From assembly GCF_003387075.1 (NCBI RefSeq), contig NZ_QUMQ01000001.1, positions 7,316,001 to 7,380,000 of the forward strand: a stretch of 64,000 bases of DNA, read 5' to 3'. The DNA is from Asanoa ferruginea (GTDB taxonomy: Bacteria; Actinomycetota; Actinomycetes; Mycobacteriales; Micromonosporaceae). Positions 1 through 8,989 of this stretch are shown one piece after another (positions within the stretch are counted from its first letter, which is position 1; every line of letters begins with the position of its first letter). The notes beneath the pieces were generated by a model. It saw only the letters and a program-made list of their open reading frames with translations. It was not told the origin of the DNA and searched no databases. A program made the position numbers and the translations under genes.

Positions 1-1
1 A

Positions 2-67
2 TTCATGGACCTCACCAGGGAGTCCGTCGAATACCACGCGTCGAGCACACCTGTGAGGGCAGCATGA
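2..67 (+). CDS. ABC transporter ATP-binding protein, C-terminal end only
   Basis: The window opens inside a coding frame that reads FMDLTRESVEYHAS and stops at a TGA overlapping the next start codon (ATGA). The pattern of a short hydrophobic run followed by LT and SVEYH is typical of the extreme C-terminus of drug/antibiotic-type ABC ATPases. The next gene is an ABC-2 permease, which fits an ATPase-permease pair. Only about 21 residues are visible, so the assignment rests on the tail motif and context. The gene starts before the window. Confidence 0.5.
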   Translation, partial: FMDLTRESVEYHASSTPVRAA

Positions 68-903
68 CGATCACGATCGAGAAGCGAGCCGTCCCCGCGC
101 GGCACACCGGATCCCACCTGAAGGTGACCGGGCGGCGGGTGCTGCGCTCGGAGTGGGCCAAGCTGTGGTCGCTGCGGTCCACGTGGATCACGCTCGGCCT
201 CGGGCTGCTTTTCCTGTGCGCCTTCGGCACCATCGCCGCACTGCGCTACAAGTCGGTGGTCAACTCCGGGCAGCCGATGGACCCGGACTTCGCCGACGCG
301 ACGGCCTACAGCCTGGCGCTGTTCGGAGTGCCGTTCTCGTTGATCGCGCTCGGCGTGCTGGGCGTGCTGACCGCGTCCGGCGAATACTCGTCGGGCATGA
401 TCCGATCGACGTTGGCGGCTGTGCCGCGGCGCCTGCCGGTGCTGTGGTCCAAGGCTGCCGTCTATGGCGGGCTCGCGTTCGTCATCGGGACGGTCGGCGC
501 ACTGATCGGTTTCCTGATCAGCAGTGGGGTCCTGTCCGGCACGGCGGTCGCGATGAACCTCTCCGACGGCGGCGTCGTGCGCGGCCTGCTCGGCGCCGGG
601 CTCTATCTGGGTCTGGTCGGCGTCATCGGCGTCTCGCTCGGCACGCTGCTGCGCTCGACCGCGGGCGGGATCTCGGCCCTGGTCGGCACCTTCCTGCTGG
701 TGCCGGGGCTGATGTCGCTGCTGCCGAAGTCGTGGCGGGCCGACCTCACGCCCTATCTGCCCAGCAACGCCGGCGAGTCGATCTTCGCTCTGCACCACTC
801 CGCCGGGACGCTGTCGGCCGGTGCCGGGCTGCTGGTCCTGCTCGGGTGGACGGCTCTCGCTCTGGGCGGCGCCGCCTACCGGTTGATGCGCTCGGACGCC
901 TGA
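64..903 (+). CDS. ABC-2 type transporter permease
   Basis: A 279-residue membrane protein. After a cytoplasmic N-terminus that contains the LRSEWAKLWSLRST signature common in actinobacterial ABC-2 permeases, it has about six hydrophobic segments, the first near residues 42-62. It probably forms the membrane part of an export pump with the ATPase whose end overlaps its start (ATGA). A two-component pair follows 45 bases downstream on the same strand and may control the pump. The substrate is unknown. Length and layout are normal for the family. Confidence 0.85.
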   Translation: MTITIEKRAVPARHTGSHLKVTGRRVLRSEWAKLWSLRSTWITLGLGLLFLCAFGTIAALRYKSVVNSGQPMDPDFADATAYSLALFGVPFSLIALGVLGVLTASGEYSSGMIRSTLAAVPRRLPVLWSKAAVYGGLAFVIGTVGALIGFLISSGVLSGTAVAMNLSDGGVVRGLLGAGLYLGLVGVIGVSLGTLLRSTAGGISALVGTFLLVPGLMSLLPKSWRADLTPYLPSNAGESIFALHHSAGTLSAGAGLLVLLGWTALALGGAAYRLMRSDA

Positions 904-948
904 CGGCCCGGCCGTCCAGCGCACCGTGGTTGCCGGAGGATAGGTCCC

Positions 949-2214
949 GTGAGCAGCGAAGACAGTGCGGCCGGCGGCCTCGTCGGGCATCCGGTGGTCG
1001 CCCGGATGTTCGACGCGGGGCGTCGGCTGCGGCAGTGGGACGCCGGCCATCCATGGGCGCTGGACACCCTCGTGGTCCTGGTGATCTTCCTGGTCTTCTG
1101 CCTGCCTGGCCTGCTCCATGACAACGGCCGCCGATCGGACGCGCCGATCACGCTCACCCAACGCCCGCTGGCGCAGATGCTCCTGCTCCAGGCCGCCCTG
1201 GTGCTGCCGCTGTGGTGGCGGCGCCGCGCCCCGGAGGCGGCGTTCTTCACCGTGCTGGCGGCCTTCGTGGCGGAATGGGCGGCGGGGATCGTGCTGCGCG
1301 CGGACGCCGCCCTGCTCGTCGCGATCTACAGCCTGGTGCTGCACGGCCAGTTGCGCCGCCTGGTCTGGGCCGTGCCGGGATTGGCCGCGGCCGTGGTCCT
1401 GGTGGTGGTGCGGCTCTCCGGCGTTGTTGGGGTCTGGGACGTGCTGTTCTTCGTCATCACCATCGGGACGGCGGCGGTCGCTTTGGGCTTCGCGATCCGC
1501 GTCCGCCGCGCCCAGTTGGCCGCCCTGCGGGAACGGGCCGTCCAACTGGAGATCGAGCGCGACCAACGCAGCCGGCTCGCCACGGCGACCGAACGAGCCC
1601 GGGTCGCGCGCGAGATGCACGACATTCTCGGGCACAGCCTCTCGGTGATCATCACGCTCGCCGACGGCGGCGGACACGCGGCGGACGCGGCGCCGGAACG
1701 GAGCAAAGAGGCGCTCCGCCTGATCGGCGACACCAGCCGCACGTCGCTCGCTGAGTTGCGCCGCATGCTCGGCGTGTTGCGCGAGCCGACCGGCGGGCCC
1801 AACCTCAGCCCCCAGCCGGGCATCGCCGACCTGGACCTGTTGTGCCGGCAGATCCGCGCCGCCGGGCCGGACGTCGAATACCAGAGCGCCGGAGCGCTCG
1901 ACACGCTCGACGCGGGCGTGCAACTGGCCGCCTATCGCATCGTGCAGGAAGCGCTGACCAACGCGCTCAAGCATGCTGGCCCGCGGACCCGGATCCACCT
2001 GGCGCTGCGCGTCGACGGCCCTCGGCTGCTGATCAGCGTCCGCGACACCGGATCCGGTGGCGACCGGCCCGTCCCCGCCGCTGGGGAAGGCCATGGCCTG
2101 ATCGGCATGCGGGAGCGCGCCAGCCTTTACGGCGGAACCGTCACGGCCGGCCCGGCTTCCGGTGTTGGCTGGGCCGTGACCGCCGATCTCGAGCTGGGAC
2201 GGGAACCTGCATGA
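949..2214 (+). CDS. Sensor histidine kinase, NarL-partner (HisKA_3) type
   Basis: A 421-residue membrane kinase. The N-terminal half has four to five hydrophobic segments (about residues 40-180) and no large extracellular domain. The dimerisation/phosphoacceptor box reads ARVAREMHDILGHSL, with the acceptor His near residue 224. A HATPase domain follows, with an N-box (AYRIVQEALTNALKHA) and glycine motifs (DTGSGG, GLIGMRERA). The GTG start is chosen because GGAGGA lies about 8 bases upstream. The gene overlaps the response regulator by ATGA, so the two are co-translated. The stimulus is unknown; an intramembrane-sensing role for the adjacent ABC transporter is inferred. Confidence 0.9.
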   Translation: MSSEDSAAGGLVGHPVVARMFDAGRRLRQWDAGHPWALDTLVVLVIFLVFCLPGLLHDNGRRSDAPITLTQRPLAQMLLLQAALVLPLWWRRRAPEAAFFTVLAAFVAEWAAGIVLRADAALLVAIYSLVLHGQLRRLVWAVPGLAAAVVLVVVRLSGVVGVWDVLFFVITIGTAAVALGFAIRVRRAQLAALRERAVQLEIERDQRSRLATATERARVAREMHDILGHSLSVIITLADGGGHAADAAPERSKEALRLIGDTSRTSLAELRRMLGVLREPTGGPNLSPQPGIADLDLLCRQIRAAGPDVEYQSAGALDTLDAGVQLAAYRIVQEALTNALKHAGPRTRIHLALRVDGPRLLISVRDTGSGGDRPVPAAGEGHGLIGMRERASLYGGTVTAGPASGVGWAVTADLELGREPA

Positions 2215-2882
2215 TCACGGTGCTGATCGCCGACGACCAGCCGCTGCAACGCTTCGGCTTCCGGATGCTGCTGGAGAGCAACGCCGAAACCGAGGTGGTC
2301 GGCGAGGCCCAGAACGGCGTCGAGGCGGTCCGCCAGACCACCGCGCTGCGCCCCGACGTCGTGTTGATGGACGTGCGGATGCCCGGCCTGGACGGCATCG
2401 AGGCCACCCGGCGGATCGTCGCGGACGGCGGCCGATCACACATCCTCATGCTCACGACGTTCGACCTCGACGAGTACGTGCACGCCGCGCTGCGGGCGGG
2501 CGCCAGCGGCTTTCTCCTGAAGGACGCCTACCCGGACGAGCTCTTCGCCGGCATCCGGGCCGTCGCCGCGGGCGACGCGATCATCGCGCCGGCCCTGACC
2601 CGACGGCTGCTGGACGCGTTCGGACAGCACCTCGGCGGCTCATCAACCGGCTCGGCGACCGACCAGCGGCTCGCCGCGCTGACCGACCGCGAGCGCGAGA
2701 TCCTGGTCGCGATCGGCCGCGGCTGGACCAATGGCGAGATCGCGGAACGGCTGGTGCTCTCCGAGTCGACCGTCAAGACGCACGTCGGCCGGGTGCTCGC
2801 CAAGATCGGCGCCCGAGACCGGATCCAAGCCGTCATCTTCGCGTACGACCTGGGCCTGACCCGGCCGCGCGATCTTCACTGA
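2211..2882 (+). CDS. LuxR/NarL-family response regulator
   Basis: A 223-residue regulator. The receiver domain (about residues 1-120) has the acidic pair near the start (ADDQ) and the phospho-acceptor Asp in RPDVVLMDVRMPG. A LuxR-type helix-turn-helix follows (LTDREREILVAIGRG, then SESTVKTHVGRVLAKI). Translation begins at the ATG that overlaps the kinase stop, so it is the cognate partner of the preceding kinase. Likely targets are the transporter genes at 64-903 or downstream; this is inferred from neighbourhood only. Confidence 0.92.
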   Translation: MITVLIADDQPLQRFGFRMLLESNAETEVVGEAQNGVEAVRQTTALRPDVVLMDVRMPGLDGIEATRRIVADGGRSHILMLTTFDLDEYVHAALRAGASGFLLKDAYPDELFAGIRAVAAGDAIIAPALTRRLLDAFGQHLGGSSTGSATDQRLAALTDREREILVAIGRGWTNGEIAERLVLSESTVKTHVGRVLAKIGARDRIQAVIFAYDLGLTRPRDLH

Positions 2883-2905
2883 GGTCTTGCTGTGCGTGTT
2901 AGCGA

Positions 2906-2935
2906 GTGTTCTACTTAACCAACACAATTTGTTGG
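2906..2935 (+). promoter_or_regulatory. Candidate operator/promoter of the GntR-ABC operon
   Basis: An inverted repeat CCAACA-5 nt-TGTTGG (2919-2935) and an overlapping GTGTT-N10-AACAC (2906-2925) lie just upstream of the GntR gene. Small GntR regulators of the YtrA type usually repress their own operon through such palindromes. The symmetry is visible; the operator role is inferred. Confidence 0.4.
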
Positions 2936-2954
2936 CTGGGGAGAGGCCCGCGCA

Positions 2955-3365
2955 GTGATCAACTTTCATGTCGAGCGGACGAGCAGCGTGCCCGCGTACG
3001 CCCAACTCGTTAGACAGGTTCGTGAAGGGCTGCGGCTCGGGACGTTACGGCCCGGCGACCAGCTTCCGACCGTCCGCAGCGTCGTGACCGCCTGCACGGT
3101 CAACCCGACCACCGTGCTCAAGGCCTACCGGGAGCTGGAGCTGTCGGGACTGGTGGAGGCGCGCCAGGGCGCGGGCACGTTCGTCAGCGGCACGCTCGGC
3201 AACGCGGATCCCCACGCCATGGCCCGCTTGCGCACGAGCCTGGCCCGGTGGCTCGACCAGGCCCGCGAAGCAGGTCTGGAAGACGAAGACGTTCAGGCCC
3301 TGCTCGCCTCGGTGATCGTCGAAAACTCGGTGCGCAGGACCAGGGCCGCGGGAGGGGCGGCATGA
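2955..3365 (+). CDS. GntR-family (YtrA-like) transcriptional regulator
   Basis: A 136-residue protein. The N-terminal winged helix-turn-helix (about residues 8-75) contains PAYAQLVRQVREGLRLGTL, PGDQLPTVRSV and the family motif NPTTVLKAYRELE, ending LVEARQGAGTFV. The C-terminal tail is short and helical with no large ligand domain, as expected for the YtrA subfamily. The GTG start follows a purine-rich GGGGAGAGG. It overlaps the next ATPase gene by ATGA and heads a three-gene operon (regulator, ATPase, permease). It likely autoregulates this operon in response to an unknown cell-envelope-active compound. Confidence 0.9.
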   Translation: MINFHVERTSSVPAYAQLVRQVREGLRLGTLRPGDQLPTVRSVVTACTVNPTTVLKAYRELELSGLVEARQGAGTFVSGTLGNADPHAMARLRTSLARWLDQAREAGLEDEDVQALLASVIVENSVRRTRAAGGAA

Positions 3366-4258
3366 CCTTCGCCATCGAAGCACGGGGCCTGACCAAGCGC
3401 TACGGCGACGTGTGGGCACTGCGCGACTGCGACCTCCAGCTACCCGCCAACCGCATCATCGCGCTGGTCGGTGCCAACGGCGCGGGCAAGTCGACGCTGA
3501 TGAGCATCGTCAGCGGCCTGCTCCGGGCCACCTCCGGCACGCTGCTGCTCAACGACCGCCCGGTGGTCAAGGGCGCCGCCGGCACCGGCGACCGGGTGGC
3601 GATCCTGGCCCAGGACAAGCCGCTCTACCGCGACTTCAGCGTCACCGACATGCTCCACTTCGGCCGGTCCACCAACCGGGTGTGGGACCAGCGGCGGGCA
3701 CTGTCCTGGTTGGAGCGATTCGACGTACCCCTGAATCGCCGCTGTGGGAAGCTTTCCGGTGGCCAACGTGCCCAGGTCGCGCTCGCGGTCGCGCTGGGCT
3801 CCCGCCCCGACGTGCTGCTGCTCGACGAACCGCTCGCCAACCTCGACCCGGTGGCCCGCACCGAGGTGACCGGCGAGCTGATGGCCGAGGCCGCCGACAC
3901 CGGGATGACGGTGATGCTCTCGACCCACATCGTGGCCGAGCTCAGTGGCGTCGGTGACCACCTTCTGTTGCTCGACGCGGGCCGGCCCGTGCTGACCGGC
4001 GATGTCGAGGAACTGCTCGAAAGCCACCTGCGGCTCGTCGGCCCCCGCGCCGACCTGCCACCGGGCCCCGGCGCGATCGTCCAAGCGCAGCACACCGACC
4101 GGCAGTCCACGTTCGTCGTCCGGCGGCCCTCCGGTGTGGCCGCACCGGCGGTCGTCGCGCCCGGCTGGAGCGCCCAACCCATCGCCCTCGACGAGCTGAT
4201 CCTGATCCACCTCAAGGCTGCGGCCAAGACACACCGGAACCTGGAGGCAGCGGCATGA
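3362..4258 (+). CDS. ABC transporter ATP-binding protein
   Basis: A 298-residue ATPase. It has a Walker A (GANGAGKST), a signature motif (LSGGQRAQVALA), a Walker B (DVLLLDEPLANLDP) and an H-loop (MLSTHI). The chosen ATG overlaps the GntR stop; upstream in-frame codons lie inside the regulator and are less likely. The C-terminal 80 residues form an accessory region common in ABC-2 export ATPases. It overlaps the permease gene by ATGA. It energises export by the downstream permease. Confidence 0.93.
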   Translation: MTFAIEARGLTKRYGDVWALRDCDLQLPANRIIALVGANGAGKSTLMSIVSGLLRATSGTLLLNDRPVVKGAAGTGDRVAILAQDKPLYRDFSVTDMLHFGRSTNRVWDQRRALSWLERFDVPLNRRCGKLSGGQRAQVALAVALGSRPDVLLLDEPLANLDPVARTEVTGELMAEAADTGMTVMLSTHIVAELSGVGDHLLLLDAGRPVLTGDVEELLESHLRLVGPRADLPPGPGAIVQAQHTDRQSTFVVRRPSGVAAPAVVAPGWSAQPIALDELILIHLKAAAKTHRNLEAAA

Positions 4259-5331
4259 CCGCGATCACCCGACCGCAGCCGGCCACCGACCTCGACGACG
4301 ACGCCCAGACGCCGGGTGGTGGCTTCCGGGGCCTGCTCTGGCTGACCTGGCGCCAACACCGCTGGGCCATCATCGGGACGCTCATCCTGGCCGCCGTCCT
4401 GGTCGGCTGGATGACCTACCTGTCCATCGAGTTCACGAACATCTACCACCAGTGCCACAACGCGATGTGCCCGGACCATTCCCCGCAGAGCAACCGACTC
4501 GCCGGGAGTTCCATCCTGATCCGGAGCTACTCCTATCTGTCGCGGTTGGTGCAATACATGCCGCTGCTGATCGGCGTGTTCATCGGCGTCCCCCTGCTGT
4601 CCCGGGAGCACGAGCAGCGAACCCTGCTGCTCGCCTGGAGTCAGGACGTCTCCCCCGCCCGCTGGCTGTGGGCCAAACTGAGCCTGCTCGGCCTGTTCGT
4701 GGCCGTCGTGACCGCGGCCGTCGCCGCCACCAGCGACCACATGGAACACGCGTTGGCCAGGGTCTCGATCGGAACCCTGTTCCAGCACGAGAGGTTCATC
4801 AACACGGCGATGCTCCCCCTCGTGATCAGCGTCTGCTGGTTCGCGATCGGCGTCGCACTCGGCGCCGTCATCCGCCGCACGCTCCCGGCCGTGTTCGCCG
4901 TCGTCGCCGGCTTCATCGGCCTGATGCTCCTCGTGCAATACCGCTACCCCACGCTCATGAAGCCGCTGTCCTTCTATCGGCAATTCAGCGGGCCCGACGA
5001 CCGGGTGCTCGACAAGGACGCCCTCGTCGTCAGAGGCGGCCTCATCACCTTCGGCAGCGGCGACCAACCGTCGCACCTCTACGACGCCTCCCGGCACCCA
5101 CTCACCAGCGCCGCACTCGAACGCCTCTGCCCACCCGACAACGGCACCGGCACCGGCACGACGCTCTCCTGTTTCGCCGACCACCATCTCCAGCAATACA
5201 TCGAATACCAGCCGGGCAGCCGGATCCCCGAGTTCCACCTCATCGTCGGCGCCGGCTACCTGGGGCTCGCCGCCGCGGCGATCCTCGCGGTCTGGCTCAT
5301 CGTCCGCCGGACCAACCTCAGCGCGGGCTGA
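4255..5331 (+). CDS. ABC-2 type transporter permease
   Basis: A 358-residue membrane protein with about six hydrophobic segments, the first near residues 37-60. A large extracytoplasmic loop lies between the fifth and sixth segments (about residues 225-330). The FRGLLWLTWRQHRW motif before the first segment is typical of permeases linked to YtrA-type regulators. It is the last gene of the GntR operon and ends 10 bases before a convergent gene. The substrate is unknown. Confidence 0.87.
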   Translation: MTAITRPQPATDLDDDAQTPGGGFRGLLWLTWRQHRWAIIGTLILAAVLVGWMTYLSIEFTNIYHQCHNAMCPDHSPQSNRLAGSSILIRSYSYLSRLVQYMPLLIGVFIGVPLLSREHEQRTLLLAWSQDVSPARWLWAKLSLLGLFVAVVTAAVAATSDHMEHALARVSIGTLFQHERFINTAMLPLVISVCWFAIGVALGAVIRRTLPAVFAVVAGFIGLMLLVQYRYPTLMKPLSFYRQFSGPDDRVLDKDALVVRGGLITFGSGDQPSHLYDASRHPLTSAALERLCPPDNGTGTGTTLSCFADHHLQQYIEYQPGSRIPEFHLIVGAGYLGLAAAAILAVWLIVRRTNLSAG

Positions 5332-5341
5332 CCCGGCGCCC

Positions 5342-6526
5342 TCACAGCGTTCGCAGGGCGTCGGTCGGGGAAAGGCGGGCCGCGCGCAGGGCCGGATACA
5401 ACCCGGCGCACCCACCGATGAGCAGAGCAGCGAGGAAACCCGCACCGATGGCGTACGCCGGCACCAGGGTCTGCCATCCGCGCGTAGCCGCCATGCCGAA
5501 GGTGACCACCGTGCCCAACATGATGCCCACCACTCCCCCGGCCGCGCCCAACAGCAGCGACTCCACCAGGAACTGGGCACCGACATGCCCGCGGGTGGCG
5601 CCGAGAGCACGCCGCAGGCCGATCTCGCCCCGCCGTTCGAGCACCGAGATGACCAGCACGTTGGCGATGCCGATGCCACCGACCAGCAGTGCCACGGCGC
5701 CGAGACCGAGCATGAGGACGGTGGTGCCGTCGGTGACCGCCAACCGCGCGGTGAGCGCTTCCGACGGTCGGCTCACCGCGACCTCCTCCGGGTGCGCCGG
5801 GTTCGCCGCACGGGCCAGTAGACCAGCCACCTCGTCGGTACGGTCGGTCTGGGCCCGCACGAAGATTCGCGTCGGACTGCCCTCGTAGCCGAACTCAGTT
5901 GCCGCCACGGCGGCGCCGATGAAGGCCGCGGTGTCGAGCTCGGGAGCCAGGTCCACCGGCGCCAGCACCCCGATCACGGTGAACCAGTGCTCGCCGAGGT
6001 AGACCTGCGGTCGGTCGTCGACCTCGGCGATACCGAGCACCTTCGCGGCGTAGTTGCCGAGCACGACGGCCGGATAGCCGCTCACCGCCGGATCCAGGAA
6101 CCGGCCGGCCAGCAGGCTGCCGTCGAGGGTGGTGAGCAGGGCGGGATCGGCGACCCGCACGGACAGCCCGCCGGTGCGGCCGCTCGGCACGCGGTCGGTG
6201 CGGTAGACCCGCACGGGCAGCGTCGCCGTCGCGGCGGCGGAGAGCACACCGTCGGTGCGTGCCACCCCCGGTCCCGCGGTCGGCGGCAACTCGGCCTCGT
6301 CGCCGCCGGTCGTCTTGCCGGTGGCGACCGTGAGCAGGTTGGTGCCGACGCGGTCGATCTCGGCGAGCACGTCGGCCTGGCTGGATTGGGTCACGCCGAG
6401 CACCGCGACCATGGCGGCGATTCCGATGGCGACGCCGAGGACGGAGAGCACGGCCCGGCCGGGTCGGGACCGCAGGCCCACCGTGCTGACCGGCAACAGG
6501 TCGGCCAGCCGCAGCCGTGATCTCAC
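5342..6526 (-). CDS. FtsX-like (MacB-type) ABC transporter permease
   Basis: A 394-residue permease. A first transmembrane segment ([18 protein letters not shown], about residues 27-45) is followed by a MacB-type periplasmic domain to about residue 260. Three further transmembrane segments form the FtsX core, with a [13 protein letters not shown] motif between them and a C-terminal [12 protein letters not shown], the usual end of the family. The GTG start overlaps the ATPase stop (GTGA). It is the last gene of a lipoprotein-adaptor-ATPase-permease operon resembling MacAB exporters. Confidence 0.92.
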   Translation of the reverse strand: MRSRLRLADLLPVSTVGLRSRPGRAVLSVLGVAIGIAAMVAVLGVTQSSQADVLAEIDRVGTNLLTVATGKTTGGDEAELPPTAGPGVARTDGVLSAAATATLPVRVYRTDRVPSGRTGGLSVRVADPALLTTLDGSLLAGRFLDPAVSGYPAVVLGNYAAKVLGIAEVDDRPQVYLGEHWFTVIGVLAPVDLAPELDTAAFIGAAVAATEFGYEGSPTRIFVRAQTDRTDEVAGLLARAANPAHPEEVAVSRPSEALTARLAVTDGTTVLMLGLGAVALLVGGIGIANVLVISVLERRGEIGLRRALGATRGHVGAQFLVESLLLGAAGGVVGIMLGTVVTFGMAATRGWQTLVPAYAIGAGFLAALLIGGCAGLYPALRAARLSPTDALRTL

Positions 6527-7209
6527 GACGTCTCCCCCGTGTCCAGGACGACCAGGCCGTCGCGCAGTTCGACGCGGCGGCTCATGGTCGTGGCGATCCG
6601 CTCGTCGTGGGTGATCACCACGATGGTGACCCCGTCGGCGTTGAGCTCCTGGAGCAGGCCCACCACGCCGTCGCCGGTGACCGAGTCGAGGTTGCCCGTC
6701 GGCTCGTCGGCCAGCACCACGGCGGGCCGGCCCACCAGCGCCCGGGCGATGGCCACCCGCTGCCGTTCCCCACCGGACAGATGCGCGGCCGGAAAATCGG
6801 CGCGGTGCGCGAGGCCGACCCGTTCGAGGGCGGCCCGGGCCGCCTTGCGCCGCTCGCGACCGGCCACGCCCCGGTAGAGCAGCCCGGTCGCCACGTTCTC
6901 GACGGCGCTGAGGCGCTCCAGCAGGACGAACTGCTGGAAGACCACGCCGAGCCGGTGGGCGCGGACGCCCGAGAGCTGCCGGTCACGCAGTTTCTCGACC
7001 GGGCTGCCGGCGATCCGCACCGAACCGCCGGACGGGCGGTCCAGGCCCGCGGCGAGGTTCAGCAGCGTGGTCTTGCCGGAGCCGGACGGGCCGAGCACCG
7101 CGACCAGCTCGCCGCTGCGGACGGCGAACGTGACGCCGCGCAGCGACTCGACCGGCGGTGGGCCGGGGTAGACCTTCCAGACGTCGACGAGCTCGAGGAC
7201 CGCGGTCAT
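6523..7209 (-). CDS. MacB/LolD-type ABC transporter ATP-binding protein
   Basis: A 228-residue ATPase with a Walker A (GPSGSGKTT), the signature [15 protein letters not shown], a Walker B ([12 protein letters not shown]) and an H-loop ([10 protein letters not shown]). Size and motifs match the LolD/MacB-N class that works with FtsX-like permeases. It overlaps both neighbours by ATGA/GTGA, so translation is coupled across the operon. It drives the mechanotransmission-type exporter encoded with the downstream permease. Confidence 0.94.
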   Translation of the reverse strand: MTAVLELVDVWKVYPGPPPVESLRGVTFAVRSGELVAVLGPSGSGKTTLLNLAAGLDRPSGGSVRIAGSPVEKLRDRQLSGVRAHRLGVVFQQFVLLERLSAVENVATGLLYRGVAGRERRKAARAALERVGLAHRADFPAAHLSGGERQRVAIARALVGRPAVVLADEPTGNLDSVTGDGVVGLLQELNADGVTIVVITHDERIATTMSRRVELRDGLVVLDTGETS

Positions 7210-8303
7210 GACGCCGGCACCTCCACCGTCTGGCCCTCGACGAGGCCCTCGACGATCTCGACCTGTCCGCTGGCCTCGTCGAAGCGGCCCGGCTCGACGG
7301 CTGTCGCACCGCCGCCGGCCAGGCGGACCTGGTAGCCGCCGCCCGGGCGGGCGAGCAGCGCGGCGATCGGCAGGAGCAGCACGTCACGCTGAGAGCTCGT
7401 GGTGATGTCGACCGTGGCCGGAGCCTCGTCGAGGGTGAATCCGCGTGGCAGGCGGACGGTGATGGTGACCGGGACGGTCGCGGCGTTCGGGTTCGACTGG
7501 CCGTTGGACTCCTCGGCGGCGGCCGGAGCCGTTGCCGCCTGGCCGATCGCGGTCACCCGGCCGGGGATCGGGTCGGTGTCCGGAAGGGAGACCGTGACCT
7601 CGTCCCCGACGCTGACCTCGCCGCGGGCGCCCGAGTCGAGCTGGGCGATCACGGCGCGGTTCGTCGAGGTGCCGGTGAGGACGGTGGCTCCCGGCGCGAC
7701 GGCGGTGCCGATCTGCACCTGGAGCGCCGTGACCCGCAGCGGCGCGGCCAGGAAGACGATCTGGCCCTGGCTCAGTCGCCCGGTCCGCTCGTAGGACCGG
7801 CGGCCCCAGGATCCCTCCCAACGCCTGATCGCCGCGGCGGTGGCCGCGCTGAAGTGCCGGTCCACCGTCATCCGGTGGTGCGGGTCGAAACCCAGGGCGA
7901 CGAGGTTCACTTCGAGTTGGCGTACGTCCGGGCCGTCGGTCATGCCGGGGCCGAAGTCGCGGTAGACCGGGACCGCGCCGAGCAGCAGCCGCACCGGCGC
8001 GTCCGACACCCGGAAGAGGATGCCGCCGCGGGCGATCGTCTTGCCTGGCTGGGAGCTGGCGGTGAGCACGCCGGGGGTGCCCTGGTAGCCGACCGCGTAC
8101 GTGCCCGCGTAGGCGAGCGCGCCGTCGATCTGGATGCTCTGGGTCAGCGTTCCCCGGGTCACCGCGGCGGTGCCGGTGGGTATCCCGGTCGTGGGCGTGC
8201 TGGCCGATGTCGGCTCGGACCGGGCCGCGTAGACCACCCCCGCGGCGAGCGGCGCGGCCACGGCGATCGCGACGACGGCACCGGCCCGGCGCCGCCGGCT
8301 CAT
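7206..8303 (-). CDS. Periplasmic adaptor (HlyD/MacA-like) with peptidoglycan-binding domain
   Basis: A 365-residue protein beginning MSRRRRAG, with one N-terminal transmembrane anchor (about residues 8-28). A peptidoglycan-binding-like helical segment ([15 protein letters not shown]) lies near residues 125-175. A barrel-sandwich/beta-domain region follows ([18 protein letters not shown]), typical of membrane-fusion proteins. The ATG at 8303 is chosen over upstream in-frame codons, which lie within the lipoprotein gene. It overlaps the lipoprotein stop. In Gram-positive actinobacteria such adaptors pair with MacB-like pumps. Confidence 0.88.
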   Translation of the reverse strand: MSRRRRAGAVVAIAVAAPLAAGVVYAARSEPTSASTPTTGIPTGTAAVTRGTLTQSIQIDGALAYAGTYAVGYQGTPGVLTASSQPGKTIARGGILFRVSDAPVRLLLGAVPVYRDFGPGMTDGPDVRQLEVNLVALGFDPHHRMTVDRHFSAATAAAIRRWEGSWGRRSYERTGRLSQGQIVFLAAPLRVTALQVQIGTAVAPGATVLTGTSTNRAVIAQLDSGARGEVSVGDEVTVSLPDTDPIPGRVTAIGQAATAPAAAEESNGQSNPNAATVPVTITVRLPRGFTLDEAPATVDITTSSQRDVLLLPIAALLARPGGGYQVRLAGGGATAVEPGRFDEASGQVEIVEGLVEGQTVEVPAS

Positions 8304-8869
8304 TTCTTGCCTCCGCCGGGGCCACCGTTGATGGCGATCTTGCCGCTCCAGATGCTGCGGCAGGCTTCGGTCGCCTTGTCCATCAGATCCTGGGGTACGC
8401 CGTTGGCCAGCGGGGTGCCGTCGAGTTTGAAGGAACCGTCGGAGCTCGGGTCCGGCCAGGCCGGAATGCCGTGCGTGCGCACGCACTCGGCGTACTCCCG
8501 CAGCTTGCGCAGGTCGTCGGCCGAGAGCTGCGCCTTCGGACGGAACGCGTTCGGCGGATACCGGTCCTCGATCGACTTGCATTCCTCGATGATGTCCTGG
8601 TGTTTGCTGGCGTCCTCCTTCCAGTTGTAGCCGCCCTCGGGCGGAAAGGTGAGGTAGCCGTCCTCGGTGAGCTGCGCGTCCGGCATCCGCGTCAAACCCT
8701 TGCCGCGCATGCACTGGACCCATTCCTGGCCGAGGGCGAGCAACTCCTGACGGCTCACTGACGGTGAGGCCGACGGTGTGGCGGAGCCGGATGCGGCGCC
8801 GACCTGGCAGCCGGCGAGGCCGGCCGCGAGCAACAGCGGGACGAGCACGAGGGACTTCGTTCGCGTCAT
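8300..8869 (-). CDS. Secreted lipoprotein of a MacAB-like operon
   Basis: A 189-residue protein with a lipoprotein signal peptide (LVPLLLAAGLAGC, lipobox Cys near residue 21). A low-complexity Ser/Pro/Ala linker follows, then a domain with WVQCMRGKGLTRMPDA and an ECVRTHGIPAWPDP motif seen in actinobacterial lipoproteins encoded beside such pumps. Cysteines in the QCMR, ECKS and ECVR contexts may form disulfides. It is the first gene of the operon and diverges from the histidine kinase at 8990 across about 120 bases. The biochemical function is unknown. Confidence 0.82.
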   Translation of the reverse strand: MTRTKSLVLVPLLLAAGLAGCQVGAASGSATPSASPSVSRQELLALGQEWVQCMRGKGLTRMPDAQLTEDGYLTFPPEGGYNWKEDASKHQDIIEECKSIEDRYPPNAFRPKAQLSADDLRKLREYAECVRTHGIPAWPDPSSDGSFKLDGTPLANGVPQDLMDKATEACRSIWSGKIAINGGPGGGKK

Positions 8870-8989
8870 GTCCACAGCGTGGCGACGCTCGCGGGTGGAC
8901 TCTTCGGACCACGGTTCCAGCTTCCGTTTCCGCTCGTGCCGCCGATGTAGTACCTGGGTCTGACGGCATCCGCGTCTGCCGTTCCTACG

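Noticed and set aside
64-2882. Assignment of the first transporter and two-component genes to a named drug-resistance system
   Set aside because: The ATPase is almost entirely outside the window and the permease family is too broad to infer a substrate.
3625-5679. A 684-residue minus-strand reading frame across the ABC operon
   Set aside because: It overlaps an ATPase with all ABC motifs and its permease. Its translation is Gly/Asp/Glu-rich shadow sequence typical of GC-rich antisense frames.
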